This document shows, piece after piece, positions 50,005-59,495 of a DNA stretch of 64,000 nt. Both the position numbers and the translations under genes were made by a program. Numbering within the stretch: the stretch's first letter is position 1; every line of letters starts with the position of its first letter. The notes beneath the pieces are model-generated. The model saw nothing but the letters and a program-made list of their open reading frames with translations. It ran no database searches and had not been told where the DNA came from. The stretch lies in assembly GCF_007997085.1 (NCBI RefSeq), contig NZ_VORR01000008.1, positions 49,676-113,675 of the forward strand. The letters run 5' to 3'. The stretch is from Polaribacter sp. IC066 (lineage in GTDB: Bacteria > Bacteroidota > Bacteroidia > Flavobacteriales > Flavobacteriaceae).

Positions 50005-52230
50005 ATGCGTGTGAAAAACACTCAAAGAATATTTTTAATCCTTATTTTTTTTGGCACCATTTTTTCGTGTAGCACAAAAAAAGATACTGTAATCAGTAGA
50101 AATTTTCATGCACTTACCACAAAATTCAACGTTTTATTTAATGGTAAAGAAGCCTTTCAGCAAGGAATAGAAGAGATAAATAATAATTATAAAGACGATT
50201 GGTTTGGGCGTTTGCCCATAGAACCGATAGAATTTGAAGAAGACAAAATAATAGTACCAACTTTTAATAACGGTCCAGGAGCAGGCTTTGGTGGCGGAAA
50301 TGAGAGTGAGGAAAAAAAAGAATTAACGACGTTTGAAAGAGCAGAAGAAAAAGCGGTAAAAGCGATTCAGAAGCATGGAATGAACATTAACGGCGAAGAG
50401 CGCAACAGGCAAATAGATGATGCTTATTTTTTATTAGGCAAATCGCGGTACTATTCGCAACGATTTGTACCCGCTGTAGAAGCGTTTAATTATGTAATTG
50501 CCAAGTATCCAGACGCAAGCTTAATTGCAGAAACTAAAATTTGGAGAGCCAAAACCAATATTAGAATGGATAATGAAGAAATGGCCATCGAAACCATGAA
50601 ACTTCTATTGGTTGTTAAAGATACTTTAGAAGCAGATTTACCCGACGAAATTAAAGAACTTGGGCATACAGCTTTGGCCATGGCGTATGTGAAAAGCGAT
50701 AGTTTACAGATGGTAAAAAAACATTTACAACTAGCCACAAGAACTTTAAAAAATAGAGCGCAATCTGCACGTAATTTATTTATTTTGGGTCAGATTTATA
50801 GCAACGAGGACAAAAAAGATTCTGCAAATCAGGTTTACAAGAGATTAATCAATTTTAAAAAAGCACCTTATAAATATAGAATTCACGCAAATATAGAATT
50901 GGCAAGAAATTCTACCAACGATTCTTCTTCAGTTGCTGTATTAGAAAGTTTGCAAAAGTTGATAAAGAATAGAGATAACAGACCGTATTTAGACGAATTA
51001 TATTATCAAACAGGGGTTTTACATCAAGCGAATGACAGTACTCAATTGGCTAAAGTATACTATAATAATTCTTTAAGAGCCAAAGACGGTGGCGATAAGC
51101 AGAAAACATTTACCTATGAAAAATTAGGCAATTTGTATTTTAAAGAGTCAGAATATCAAAGCGCAAGTGCATATTATGATAGTGTTTTGCAGGTTTCTAT
51201 AGACAGTTCAGATCTTCGAATACGAAGAATTAAAAGAAAATATAAAAATTTAGCTTCTTTAATTAAATTTGAAGAGGTAGTTGCTACCAATGATAGTATT
51301 GTTAAAATTGCAGAACTATCAAAAGAAGATCAAAAACTTTATTTTGAAGAGTATATCATAAAATTAAAAAAGGCAGATGAAGATGCGGCGCAGTTAAGAT
51401 TAAATCAAATGGCTTTTGGTAATATGGGCGGCGGTTTAAAATCTGCGGATAAAGGAAAATGGTATTTTTATAACAATCAATCTTTAAGTTACGGAAAAAC
51501 AGCATTTCAAAAAAATTGGGGGTCAAGAAAACTAGAAGATGATTGGAGATGGGCAGACAAAGCAACGATTGGTAGTGCAATAAAAGATTCAGCCCAAGTA
51601 ACCAAAGTAAATGTAAAGTACGATTTAGATGCTTATTTAAGTTTAATTCCGACAGCAAAAGAAGCTATTGATACTTTAAAAATCAATCGAAATCAGGCCT
51701 TATACGAATTAGGCTTAATTTATAAAGAGCAATTCAAAAATCAAAAATTAGCAAAAGAAAGACTAGAACGGGTGGCTTCTTTAAAACCAGAGAAACCGTT
51801 AATTTTACCAATCAATTGGCATTTGTATCAAATTTATACCGCTTTAGGCAATGCTGTAGAAGCAGAAAAGTATAAGAATGTGATTCTTACAGACTATCCG
51901 AAGACAAAATTTGCGCAAATAATTCTAAACCCAAATACAGCATTTGAAGAAGAAATTGCAGTAAATGAAGTGGAAGAAGTTTATAAAGAAATGTATTACG
52001 ATTACAAAGATTTTAAGTTTGAAGAAGTAATTACAAAAATTAATGATTTTGTGATAACGATTCCTAGTTCTGATTTAATTCCTAAGTTCGAGCTTTTAAA
52101 AGCTTTTGCAATTGGTAAGTTTAAAGATAAAGAAGCATATAAAATTGCTTTAGAATTTGTTGCTGTTAGTTACGGTAATACAGACGAAGGTAAAAAAGCA
52201 AAAGCAATTATAGCGCAATTAAACAAGTAA
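50005..52230 (+). CDS. sprE: Gliding motility/T9SS lipoprotein SprE (PorW-like)
   Basis: 741 residues. Lipoprotein signal with anchor cysteine C22 in IFSCSTKKD. Tetratricopeptide-like helical repeats run through most of the chain (for example FLLGKSRYYSQRF and ARNLFILGQIYSNEDKKDSA), with a glycine/asparagine-rich NGPGAGFGGG insert near residue 95. This composition and the order sprE, bactofilin, atpZ, atpB match the flavobacterial sprE locus. SprE links the PorKLMN core of the T9SS to the translocon and is needed for secretion and gliding in Flavobacterium johnsoniae. The two M66 proteases in this window are expected T9SS cargo. Confidence 0.85.
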   Translation: MRVKNTQRIFLILIFFGTIFSCSTKKDTVISRNFHALTTKFNVLFNGKEAFQQGIEEINNNYKDDWFGRLPIEPIEFEEDKIIVPTFNNGPGAGFGGGNESEEKKELTTFERAEEKAVKAIQKHGMNINGEERNRQIDDAYFLLGKSRYYSQRFVPAVEAFNYVIAKYPDASLIAETKIWRAKTNIRMDNEEMAIETMKLLLVVKDTLEADLPDEIKELGHTALAMAYVKSDSLQMVKKHLQLATRTLKNRAQSARNLFILGQIYSNEDKKDSANQVYKRLINFKKAPYKYRIHANIELARNSTNDSSSVAVLESLQKLIKNRDNRPYLDELYYQTGVLHQANDSTQLAKVYYNNSLRAKDGGDKQKTFTYEKLGNLYFKESEYQSASAYYDSVLQVSIDSSDLRIRRIKRKYKNLASLIKFEEVVATNDSIVKIAELSKEDQKLYFEEYIIKLKKADEDAAQLRLNQMAFGNMGGGLKSADKGKWYFYNNQSLSYGKTAFQKNWGSRKLEDDWRWADKATIGSAIKDSAQVTKVNVKYDLDAYLSLIPTAKEAIDTLKINRNQALYELGLIYKEQFKNQKLAKERLERVASLKPEKPLILPINWHLYQIYTALGNAVEAEKYKNVILTDYPKTKFAQIILNPNTAFEEEIAVNEVEEVYKEMYYDYKDFKFEEVITKINDFVITIPSSDLIPKFELLKAFAIGKFKDKEAYKIALEFVAVSYGNTDEGKKAKAIIAQLNK

Positions 52231-52232
52231 AA

Positions 52233-52649
52233 ATGTTTAGTAAAGATAAAAACGAAACTCCTAAAACAACGAAGTTAAAGACAATGGAAAGAAACGTAAT
52301 TGCAAAAAACACCACAATTAAAGGAGAAATAATTTCAGACGGAGATTTTAGAATCGATGGTATTTTAGAAGGAGAACTAAAAACCCAAGGAAGAGTTATT
52401 ATTGGTGCTGGTGGTTTTGTTCAAGGTACAATACAAGCGCTAAATGCAGATGTAGAGGGTAGGTTTTCTGGAGAATTAAACGTAGAGAAAACGTTAACTG
52501 TAAAGGCTATTGCAAATATTTCTGGAGATGTTATTGTTGGTAAACTATCTATCGAGCCAGGCGCTACGTTTAATGCATCTTGTGTAATGAAAGTAGTGCC
52601 AAAGGAAGTAAAAAAAGAGGATGGAAAAAAAACAAAACAAGAACAGTAG
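52233..52649 (+). CDS. Bactofilin (polymer-forming cytoskeletal protein)
   Basis: 138 residues. A lysine-rich N-terminus precedes a right-handed beta-helix core with regular hydrophobic repeats (IAKNTTIKGEI, FRIDGILEGEL, RVIIGAGGFVQG, LTVKAIANISGDVIVG). Bactofilins polymerise without nucleotide at the inner membrane and place cell-envelope machines. It begins 2 bp after the SprE stop and its last 29 bases overlap the AtpZ-like gene. That bactofilin supports SprE positioning is an attractive but untested idea. Confidence 0.9.
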   Translation: MFSKDKNETPKTTKLKTMERNVIAKNTTIKGEIISDGDFRIDGILEGELKTQGRVIIGAGGFVQGTIQALNADVEGRFSGELNVEKTLTVKAIANISGDVIVGKLSIEPGATFNASCVMKVVPKEVKKEDGKKTKQEQ

Positions 52650-52863
52650 CAACAAAAAGGAAACTAAAAAACCGCTACATAAAGTCATTCAACTTTCAGG
52701 CGCAGGTTTGCAAATGGGGCTTATTATTTATCTTGGTTTTTTAGCAGGCACTTGGTTAGATAGCGTGTTTAAAACTAATTTTTTGACAGAAACAATTACG
52801 TTAATTGCTATTTTTTTAGCCATGTACTCCTTAATAAAACAAGCCAATAAAATTAATGATTAA
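52621..52863 (+). CDS. AtpZ/AtpI-type ATP synthase accessory protein
   Basis: 80 residues. A lysine-rich cytoplasmic N-terminus is followed by two membrane segments (LQMGLIIYLGFLAGTWLDSVF and the second ending LAMYSLIKQAN). The first carries the conserved GxxxGxWLD motif of AtpZ. AtpZ/AtpI proteins help insert the c-ring and may carry magnesium. Overlaps at both ends (29 bases with bactofilin, 8 bases with the next gene) place it in the sprE-atp transcript. Confidence 0.83.
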   Translation: MEKKQNKNSSNKKETKKPLHKVIQLSGAGLQMGLIIYLGFLAGTWLDSVFKTNFLTETITLIAIFLAMYSLIKQANKIND

Positions 52864-53239
52864 AGATCTTCTTTTTTACTTTTTAATATTTTTAGGTATC
52901 TTTTTAGTAAGTTTTTCTTTTCATGAAAATTATATCAATGAACAAGGGGTAATTTTACCGTTTTCTTTAAAGAAAGTATACCTGTTTCAAATGGGTTTTT
53001 CGCTACTAATTTGTGTAAATTTCAAGCTATTTTCAAATGTTGATAAGATTTTTTCTCAACTTGGTTTTATCTATTTAGGAACGCTTCTTCTTAAAATATT
53101 GCTTTTCTGCGCAGTCTTTTATCATCCTATCTTTAACGAAGAAAATTTATCTCAAACAGCAGGGGTATCGCTACTTATACCTACGCTACTTTTTTTATTA
53201 ACAGAGGCTTTTTTTGTGGCTAAAATTCTGAACAAATAA
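52856..53239 (+). CDS. Small four-helix membrane protein of the atp locus
   Basis: 127 residues with about four membrane segments (about 3-20, 40-60, 73-90, 101-120) and few charges. Coupled to the AtpZ-like gene by an 8-base overlap. In related genomes this position is taken by a conserved membrane protein of unknown role (DUF6168-like); by place it may be the AtpI-like partner. It ends 86 bp before atpB, where a new promoter begins. Confidence 0.7.
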   Translation: MIKDLLFYFLIFLGIFLVSFSFHENYINEQGVILPFSLKKVYLFQMGFSLLICVNFKLFSNVDKIFSQLGFIYLGTLLLKILLFCAVFYHPIFNEENLSQTAGVSLLIPTLLFLLTEAFFVAKILNK

Positions 53240-53289
53240 GAATAAAAAAAAATCAATAAATAAATGTTTTATACTTTTGAATTATTACA

Positions 53290-53297
53290 TACCTTTG
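53290..53297 (+). promoter_or_regulatory. -7 box (TACCTTTG) of the atpB-G operon
   Basis: An exact TAnnTTTG, 28 bp before the atpB ATG. It indicates that ATP synthase genes can be transcribed separately from sprE. Confidence 0.65.
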
Positions 53298-53325
53298 CGC
53301 CGAATTTAGAAAGCGTATTTTAACA

Positions 53326-54462
53326 ATGAAGGTTGCACAAAAAACAGTCAAATTTCTTACAACGGTAGTAATTGCCCTATTTACAACGATAGGCTTTGCT
53401 TTAGATTCTGACACAAAATACGATAGCTCAAACGATGGTGGGCGAGTAAACACAAAAACGGAAGTTGAAGAATATATTCTTCATCACTTAAAAGATTCTC
53501 ATGATTTTTCTTTGTGGTCTTACACCAATGACGACGGAGAAAGAAAACATGTTGGTTTTCCGTTGCCCGTAATTTTATGGACGTCAGAAGGACTTGTAAC
53601 TTTTATGTCTTCAGAATTTCATCATAATGATGATGGTCATGTAATTGTAGAAAAAAAAGGATTGAAATTTGCTAAAATTCATTCTAAAATTTATGAATTA
53701 GACAAAGACGCAACCGTTGCAGTTTTCGACAAGGAGCACCATGCAACCAATGCACAAAAAACTTTTGATTTATCAATTACTAAAAGTGTTTTTGGTTTAT
53801 TGCTTATCGGCGTTTTAATGCTTCTATGGTTTTCTAAACTAGCAAGACAATACAAAACGAAGAAAATACCAACAGGTTTTGGTAGAGTTTTAGAACCTTT
53901 GGTTTTATATGTTCGTGATGAAATTGCAAGACCAAATATTGGTGAGAAGCATTACAGAAGATTTACAGGCTATTTACTAACCGTGTTTTTCTTTATTTGG
54001 ATTTTAAATTTAGCAGGCTTAACACCATTAGGTTTTAATGTTACAGGTCAAATAGCCGTAACTGCATGTTTAGCTGCCTTTACATTGGTAATTTATACAT
54101 TTAGCGGAAATAAAGAGTATTGGATGCACATGATTTGGATGCCGGGAGTGCCTGTTTTATTTAGGCCAATTTTAGCGGTAATAGAATTAATAGGCGCTTT
54201 AATTATTAAACCTTTTTCGTTATTAGTTCGTTTGTTCGCAAACATATCAGCAGGTCATATTGTGATAATGAGTCTAATTGCCATTATGTTCACCCTAAAA
54301 GAATCACTTGGTGTGGTCGGTGCAACAGGATTGTCTTTAGTATTATCATTTTTTATATTATTAATTGAGATTTTAGTTGCTTTTCTACAAGCGTATATCT
54401 TTACAATGCTTTCAGCATTGTTTATAGGTATGGCGGTAGCAGAACATTCAGAAGCTCATTAA
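53326..54462 (+). CDS. atpB: ATP synthase F0 subunit a, with N-terminal extension
   Basis: 378 residues, well above the about 270 of E. coli. Residues 1-25 look like a signal/first membrane segment. A histidine- and aspartate-rich extension follows (about 26-145; it includes FHHNDDGH), then the normal subunit a core. The essential arginine is R302 in LLVRLFANISAGH. This extension is common in Bacteroidetes and would be in the periplasm. Subunit a forms the proton half-channels beside the c-ring. It is the first gene of the atp group atpBEFHAG. Confidence 0.95.
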   Translation: MKVAQKTVKFLTTVVIALFTTIGFALDSDTKYDSSNDGGRVNTKTEVEEYILHHLKDSHDFSLWSYTNDDGERKHVGFPLPVILWTSEGLVTFMSSEFHHNDDGHVIVEKKGLKFAKIHSKIYELDKDATVAVFDKEHHATNAQKTFDLSITKSVFGLLLIGVLMLLWFSKLARQYKTKKIPTGFGRVLEPLVLYVRDEIARPNIGEKHYRRFTGYLLTVFFFIWILNLAGLTPLGFNVTGQIAVTACLAAFTLVIYTFSGNKEYWMHMIWMPGVPVLFRPILAVIELIGALIIKPFSLLVRLFANISAGHIVIMSLIAIMFTLKESLGVVGATGLSLVLSFFILLIEILVAFLQAYIFTMLSALFIGMAVAEHSEAH

Positions 54463-54477
54463 TGCAAATTTGTTTAA

Positions 54478-54693
<216 letters not shown>

Positions 54694-54716
54694 TCCAAAC
54701 AAAAACAAAAGATAGC

Positions 54717-54750
54717 GTTCTGTAACGGTTGGTTACAGAACCTATTTTTA
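54717..54750 (+). promoter_or_regulatory. Hairpin after atpE (attenuator or mRNA-stabilising stem)
   Basis: A perfect 10-bp stem GTTCTGTAAC (54717-54726)/GTTACAGAAC (54732-54741) with a 5-nt loop is followed by CTATTTTTA. The short, interrupted T run suggests partial termination or 3'-end protection rather than full termination, because atpF-G lie downstream without a clear new promoter. Confidence 0.6.
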
Positions 54751-54849
54751 AGTACTCATTTTAATGAGCATTAAAAATTTAAAGGAAGTTTTAATAAGAT
54801 TCTTTTAAATAAAACAATAAAATAAGAAATTAATTAGTTTATTTATAGA

Positions 54850-55350
54850 ATGGAAACTTTATTAAACGACTTTTCACCAGGATTATTTGTAGTGTCTACA
54901 ATATTATTGTTAGCATTAATTGCGTTGATGGTAAAATTTGCTTGGAAACCAATTTTAAATTCTTTAGAAGAAAGAGAATCAGGAATTAAAGACGCTTTAG
55001 CAGCAGCAGATAATGCACGTAAAGAAATGCAAAATTTACAAGCAGACAATGCAAAGCTGGTAAAAGAAGCAAGAGCAGAGAGAGAAGAAATGATGAAAGA
55101 AGCAAGAGAAATTAGAGAGAAGATGATTGCTGAAGCAAAAGAAGATGCTACAGAGGTTACCACAAAACTAATAGAAACGGCACAAGCATCTATAAAACAA
55201 GAGAAACAAGCAGCTTTAGCAGAAATAAAAAAGAGTGTAGCAGATTTATCGATTAGTATTGCAGAGTCTGTAATTAAAAGAGAATTATCGTCTAAAGAAG
55301 ATCAACTAGAATTGGTTGAGGGAATCTTAAAAGATATTACTTTAAACTAA
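54850..55350 (+). CDS. atpF: ATP synthase F0 subunit b
   Basis: 166 residues. One N-terminal membrane segment (about 8-30, GLFVVSTILLLALIALMVKF) is followed by a long charged helix with many alanines and glutamates (ALAAADNARKEMQNLQADN and the EEMMKEAREIREKM heptads). This is the classic peripheral-stalk b subunit. It starts 157 bp after atpE, with the hairpin between, and ends 7 bp before atpH. Second-stalk function: holds alpha3-beta3 against rotation. Confidence 0.95.
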   Translation: METLLNDFSPGLFVVSTILLLALIALMVKFAWKPILNSLEERESGIKDALAAADNARKEMQNLQADNAKLVKEARAEREEMMKEAREIREKMIAEAKEDATEVTTKLIETAQASIKQEKQAALAEIKKSVADLSISIAESVIKRELSSKEDQLELVEGILKDITLN

Positions 55351-55356
55351 AAGAGA

Positions 55357-55914
55357 ATGAAAAACGCAAGAGCAGCAATACGTTATGCAAAAGCCATTTT
55401 AAATCTTGCTAAAGATTCTAAAGAAGAAACTGCTGTAAATGACGATATGTTATTGATAGCCGCTACAATTTTAGAAAATGACGATTTTGAAGTAATGTTA
55501 AGAAGTCCTATTGTAAAGGCTTCGGATAAAATAAACGTTTTAGACGCTTTATTTAAATCTAAAGTAAACAATATTACGCTTGGCTTATTTCATTTACTAC
55601 AAGATAATAAGAGAATAGCAATGCTACAGGCTATTGCGAAACAATACGGCGTTATTTATGCTTTTGATAAGCATATGCAGGTTGCTAAAGTTACAACGGC
55701 TGTACCTTTAACAAAAGCACTAGAAATTAAAGTTTTAGAGAAAATAGTTGCTTTAACTGGCGGTAATGCAAATTTAGAAAATGAAATCAATCCAGCTATT
55801 TTGGGAGGATTTATATTACGTGTAGGAGATATGCAATACGATGCAAGTATCTCTAACTATTTAAACGAATTGAGGAAAGAATTTGACAACAGTCATTATA
55901 TTTCAAAAATTTAA
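55357..55914 (+). CDS. atpH: ATP synthase F1 subunit delta
   Basis: 185 residues. The N-terminal six-helix domain begins ARAAIRYAKAILNLAKD, the typical delta/OSCP start. The C-terminal region contains the ILGGFILRVGDMQYDASISNYL motif that binds the b subunits. It links the peripheral stalk to the top of the alpha ring. Six bases separate it from atpF and 21 from atpA. Confidence 0.95.
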   Translation: MKNARAAIRYAKAILNLAKDSKEETAVNDDMLLIAATILENDDFEVMLRSPIVKASDKINVLDALFKSKVNNITLGLFHLLQDNKRIAMLQAIAKQYGVIYAFDKHMQVAKVTTAVPLTKALEIKVLEKIVALTGGNANLENEINPAILGGFILRVGDMQYDASISNYLNELRKEFDNSHYISKI

Positions 55915-55935
55915 TTATACATCAAATTATAAAAG

Positions 55936-57510
55936 ATGGCAAGTATTAAACCAGCTGAAGTATCAGCAATTTTAAAGCAACAGTTAACAAATTTTGAAGC
56001 AAAAGCTACTTTAAACGAAGTAGGTACTGTGCTACAGGTAGGAGATGGTATTGCACGTGTTTACGGATTATCGAACGTACAATATGGTGAGCTAGTAGCA
56101 TTTGATGACGGCTTAGAGGGAATCGTTTTAAACTTAGAAGAAGATAATGTAGGTGTTGTTTTATTAGGTGCTTCTACTTCAATTAGAGAAGGTTCTACTG
56201 TAAAACGTACAGAACGTATTGCTTCTTTAAAAACAGGAGAAGGAATTGTAGGACGTGTTGTAAATACTTTAGGAATTCCTATTGATGGTAAAGGACCTAT
56301 AACTGGTAAAACCTACGAAATGCCTTTAGAGCGCAGGGCGCCTGGAGTTATTTTTAGAGAACCAGTAACAGAGCCATTACAAACAGGTATTAAATCTATT
56401 GATGCCATGATTCCGGTTGGTAGAGGTCAGCGTGAGTTGATTATTGGTGACCGTCAAACAGGGAAATCTACCGTTGCGTTAGATACTATTTTAAATCAAA
56501 AAGAATTTTACGATGCTGGGAAACCAGTATATTGTATCTATGTTGCTATTGGTCAAAAAGCATCTACAGTTGCAGCAATTGCAAACATGTTAGAAGAAAA
56601 AGGCGCTTTAGCATATACTACTATTGTTGCAGCAAATGCTTCAGATCCCGCAGCAATGCAAGTGTATGCACCCTTTGCAGGAGCAGCAATTGGAGAATTT
56701 TTTAGAGATACAGGTAGACCTGCTTTAATTGTTTTTGATGATTTATCAAAACAAGCAGTTGCGTACCGTGAAATTTCTTTATTGTTAAGAAGACCTCCAG
56801 GTCGTGAAGCGTATCCTGGTGATGTATTTTATTTACACTCAAGATTATTAGAACGTGCGGCAAAAGTTATCAACGATGATAAAATTGCAAGTGAAATGAA
56901 CGATTTACCAGATTCTTTAAAACCAATCGTAAAAGGTGGAGGTTCTTTAACTGCATTGCCAATCATTGAAACACAAGCAGGAGATGTATCAGCATATATT
57001 CCAACCAATGTAATTTCTATTACGGATGGACAAATTTTCTTAGATGGAGATTTATTTAATTCGGGTGTAAGACCAGCAATTAACGTAGGTATTTCGGTTT
57101 CTCGTGTTGGGGGTAATGCACAAATTAAATCTATGAAAAAAGTATCAGGTACTTTAAAATTAGATCAAGCACAGTATAGAGAATTAGAAGCGTTTGCAAA
57201 GTTTGGATCTGATTTAGATGCAGCAACAATGAACGTGATTTCTAAAGGACAACGTAATGTTGAAATCTTGAAGCAAGCACAAAATGATCCTTTTACAGTA
57301 GAAGATCAAATCGCAATTATCTATGCAGGTTCTAAAAACTTGTTAAGAGATGTTCCTGTAAATCAAGTAAAGAAATTCGAGAAAAATTATATCGATTATT
57401 TAAATGCAAAGCATAGAGATATTTTAGACGTTTTAAAATCTGGTAAATTAACAGAGGAAGCAACTTCTGTATTGGAAGCAGCAGCGAAAGAAATATCAGC
57501 ACAATTTTAA
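55936..57510 (+). CDS. atpA: ATP synthase F1 subunit alpha
   Basis: 524 residues. Walker A is GDRQTGKST (171-179), Walker B has [11 protein letters not shown], and the catalytic arginine lies in the conserved [17 protein letters not shown] block. The C-terminal helical domain is complete. Alpha subunits bind non-exchanging nucleotide and complete the catalytic sites on beta. atpD and atpC are not in this window, as usual in Bacteroidetes, where they form a separate unit. A hairpin separates it from atpG. Confidence 0.97.
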   Translation: MASIKPAEVSAILKQQLTNFEAKATLNEVGTVLQVGDGIARVYGLSNVQYGELVAFDDGLEGIVLNLEEDNVGVVLLGASTSIREGSTVKRTERIASLKTGEGIVGRVVNTLGIPIDGKGPITGKTYEMPLERRAPGVIFREPVTEPLQTGIKSIDAMIPVGRGQRELIIGDRQTGKSTVALDTILNQKEFYDAGKPVYCIYVAIGQKASTVAAIANMLEEKGALAYTTIVAANASDPAAMQVYAPFAGAAIGEFFRDTGRPALIVFDDLSKQAVAYREISLLLRRPPGREAYPGDVFYLHSRLLERAAKVINDDKIASEMNDLPDSLKPIVKGGGSLTALPIIETQAGDVSAYIPTNVISITDGQIFLDGDLFNSGVRPAINVGISVSRVGGNAQIKSMKKVSGTLKLDQAQYRELEAFAKFGSDLDAATMNVISKGQRNVEILKQAQNDPFTVEDQIAIIYAGSKNLLRDVPVNQVKKFEKNYIDYLNAKHRDILDVLKSGKLTEEATSVLEAAAKEISAQF

Positions 57511-57525
57511 ATTAGAAGTTAGTGT

Positions 57526-57555
57526 TTAGTAGTTAGGTTTTAAGCTAACTACTAA
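57526..57555 (+). promoter_or_regulatory. Hairpin between atpA and atpG
   Basis: A perfect 11-bp stem TTAGTAGTTAG (57526-57536)/CTAACTACTAA (57545-57555) with an 8-nt loop is not followed by a T run. It is therefore not a normal terminator and more likely an mRNA-processing or stability element. Confidence 0.6.
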
Positions 57556-57586
57556 TAACTAATTGCTAACAACTAATTCCTAAAAT

Positions 57587-58453
57587 ATGGCAAATTTAAA
57601 AGAAATACGTAATAGAATTACTTCTATTAAATCTACAATGCAGATTACATCTGCCATGAAAATGGTATCTGCTGCAAAGTTAAAAAAGGCCCAAGATGCT
57701 ATAATAGCAATGAGACCATATTCATCTAAATTAACTGAATTATTGCAAACTTTAAGTGCAACTTTAGACAGTGATTCTGGTGGTGTATATTCTGAACAAA
57801 GAGAAGTTTCAAAGGTTTTAATCGTTGTGATAACATCTAACAGAGGTTTATGTGGTGGTTTTAACTCATCGATTACTAAAACTGTTATTAGAACAATTGC
57901 AGAAAAGTATGCTGATAAACAAGTAGATTTATTTGCGATAGGGAAAAAAGGAGAAGCTACTTTGGCTAAAAAGCACACTATTTTTGCAAATAGAAATGAT
58001 ATTTATGACGATTTAACGTTCGATAATGTTGCTGTAATTGCAGAAAGATTAATGGATCTTTATGTAGATGGTAGCTATGATAAAATTGAATTGGTTTACA
58101 ATCAATTCAAAAATGCAGCTACTCAATTGCCACAAGTAGAGCAGTTTTTACCAATTGAACCGATAGAGCTTGATGATTCTTTAACCGTTAATTCTGATTA
58201 TATTTTTGAACCATCTAAAGAAGAAATTGTTTTAGCGTTAATTCCTAAATCTTTAAAAACCCAATTGTATAAAGCACTTAGAGATAGTTTTGCTTCAGAA
58301 CATGGTGCACGTATGACAGCAATGCATAAGGCAACAGACAATGCTACCGATTTAAGAGACGATTTACTATTAACATACAACAAAGCACGTCAGGCAGCAA
58401 TTACCAACGAAATTTTAGAAATTGTTGGTGGAGCGGAAGCTCTGAAAAATTAG
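57587..58453 (+). CDS. atpG: ATP synthase F1 subunit gamma
   Basis: 288 residues. The N-terminal coiled-coil begins NLKEIRNRITSIKSTMQITSAM, the signature of gamma. The C-terminal helix ends RQAAITNEILEIVGGAEALKN. Gamma is the rotating shaft inside alpha3-beta3. The last six codons (AEALKN plus stop) are part of the first unit of a 53-bp tandem repeat that continues for about 290 bp after the gene, so the C-terminal end has been copied. The frame is complete and of normal length. Confidence 0.96.
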   Translation: MANLKEIRNRITSIKSTMQITSAMKMVSAAKLKKAQDAIIAMRPYSSKLTELLQTLSATLDSDSGGVYSEQREVSKVLIVVITSNRGLCGGFNSSITKTVIRTIAEKYADKQVDLFAIGKKGEATLAKKHTIFANRNDIYDDLTFDNVAVIAERLMDLYVDGSYDKIELVYNQFKNAATQLPQVEQFLPIEPIELDDSLTVNSDYIFEPSKEEIVLALIPKSLKTQLYKALRDSFASEHGARMTAMHKATDNATDLRDDLLLTYNKARQAAITNEILEIVGGAEALKN

Positions 58454-58743
58454 ACGAAGCTTTTGCGGAGTCAAATTTTACAACTGCGGAAGCTCTGAAA
58501 AATTAGACGAAGCTTTTGCGGAGTCAAATTTTACAACTGCGGAAGCTCTGAAAAATTAGACGAAGCTTTTGCGGAGTCAAATTTTACAACTGCGGAAGCT
58601 CTGAAAAATTAGACGAAGCTTTTGCGGAGTCAAATTTTACAACTGCGGAAGCTCTGAAAAATTAGACGAAGCTTTTGCGGAGTCAAATTTTACAACTGTG
58701 GAAGCTCTGAAAAATTAGACGAAGCTTTTGCGGAGTCAAATTT
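58433..58743 (+). repeat. Six-copy 53-bp tandem repeat spanning the atpG stop codon
   Basis: Units start at 58433, 58486, 58539, 58592, 58645 and 58698; the last is cut 46 bp in and starts with GTGG instead of GCGG. Otherwise units are identical by eye. Each unit contains the atpG end GCGGAAGCTCTGAAAAATTA plus the stop, and then GACGAAGCTTTTGCGGAG. The period is not a multiple of three. The rest of the stretch to 58798 holds nothing else recognisable. Confidence 0.95.
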
Positions 58744-58797
58744 CTTAAAAAATTACATACATGTTGAATTATCAAAAAGATAGACAACTTACTATAA

Positions 58798-58830
58798 AAA
58801 AAGCGAATCAACAGGATTCGCTTTTTTTTT
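58798..58830 (+). terminator. Terminator of the atp operon
   Basis: AAAGCGAATC (58800-58809) pairs with GATTCGCTTT (58815-58824), a perfect 10-bp stem with a 5-nt loop, followed by a T run. It lies after the tandem repeat, so the repeat is transcribed. Confidence 0.9.
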
Positions 58831-58913
58831 GTATCCTGGAACACATAAAAATACCAAATGCATTTTTTTATATCTTGGCATAACAATTGAATTTGAGTAA
58901 AAAACCACGCTAT

Positions 58914-59399
58914 ATGAAAAAAATAAAAATGGGATTCATAGTATTGATGTTTGTATTATTTTTCCAATGTAGAAGTTTACAATTCGATCAAAATCCTCCA
59001 TTTAAAATTACATCGGCTGTACATCAGTATTGGGTTGGTGGTCAACCCGGAATAAAAGGTGTGAATATTATAATTGGTTATTCATCAAAGAAAAAGATTG
59101 AATTTGATAGTATTTTTTTTGATAAGAGAGTCGCGAACTTACAATCTAAAAATTCAGAAACAGAAACAGAGACATTGGTCGTTGGTTATTTTATAGTAAA
59201 TGAAAGAAAAGAGATGATTCTTGATGAAAATCCGGTGAAAGAATTTCAGAATCCTATTCCAATTATAAAAAAATTTCCTTTTCAATTAAAAGAAGATGAA
59301 GCCGTTATTAGCTATAAAATTCAAGGAAAAATTAAATATTTTAAGATCGTATCTGTAAAAAAGGAAAAGGAGCTAAATTTTCCTTCATTACCCAAATAA
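58914..59399 (+). CDS. Hypothetical lipoprotein
   Basis: 161 residues from 58914 (MKKIKMGFIVLMFVLFFQC); a longer frame from an upstream TTG is less likely because this ATG starts the signal sequence directly. The lipobox ends in C19, so it is a lipid-anchored envelope protein. The mature part is beta-rich, with the motif HQYWVGGQPGIKGVNIIIGY and a charged C-terminus. I do not recognise the family. It stands alone between terminators. Confidence 0.72.
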   Translation: MKKIKMGFIVLMFVLFFQCRSLQFDQNPPFKITSAVHQYWVGGQPGIKGVNIIIGYSSKKKIEFDSIFFDKRVANLQSKNSETETETLVVGYFIVNERKEMILDENPVKEFQNPIPIIKKFPFQLKEDEAVISYKIQGKIKYFKIVSVKKEKELNFPSLPK

Positions 59400-59495
59400 T
59401 TTAAAACCATATAGTTAAGCTGGTTTTTTAAGTAGGCTTATTTTTTTGGCATACATTTTGAACATATATGTATGTAACCATTAAACGTAAAGCTT

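Noticed and set aside
58433..58743. CRISPR array
   Set aside because: The units are directly adjacent 53-bp tandem repeats without variable spacers and no cas genes are near.
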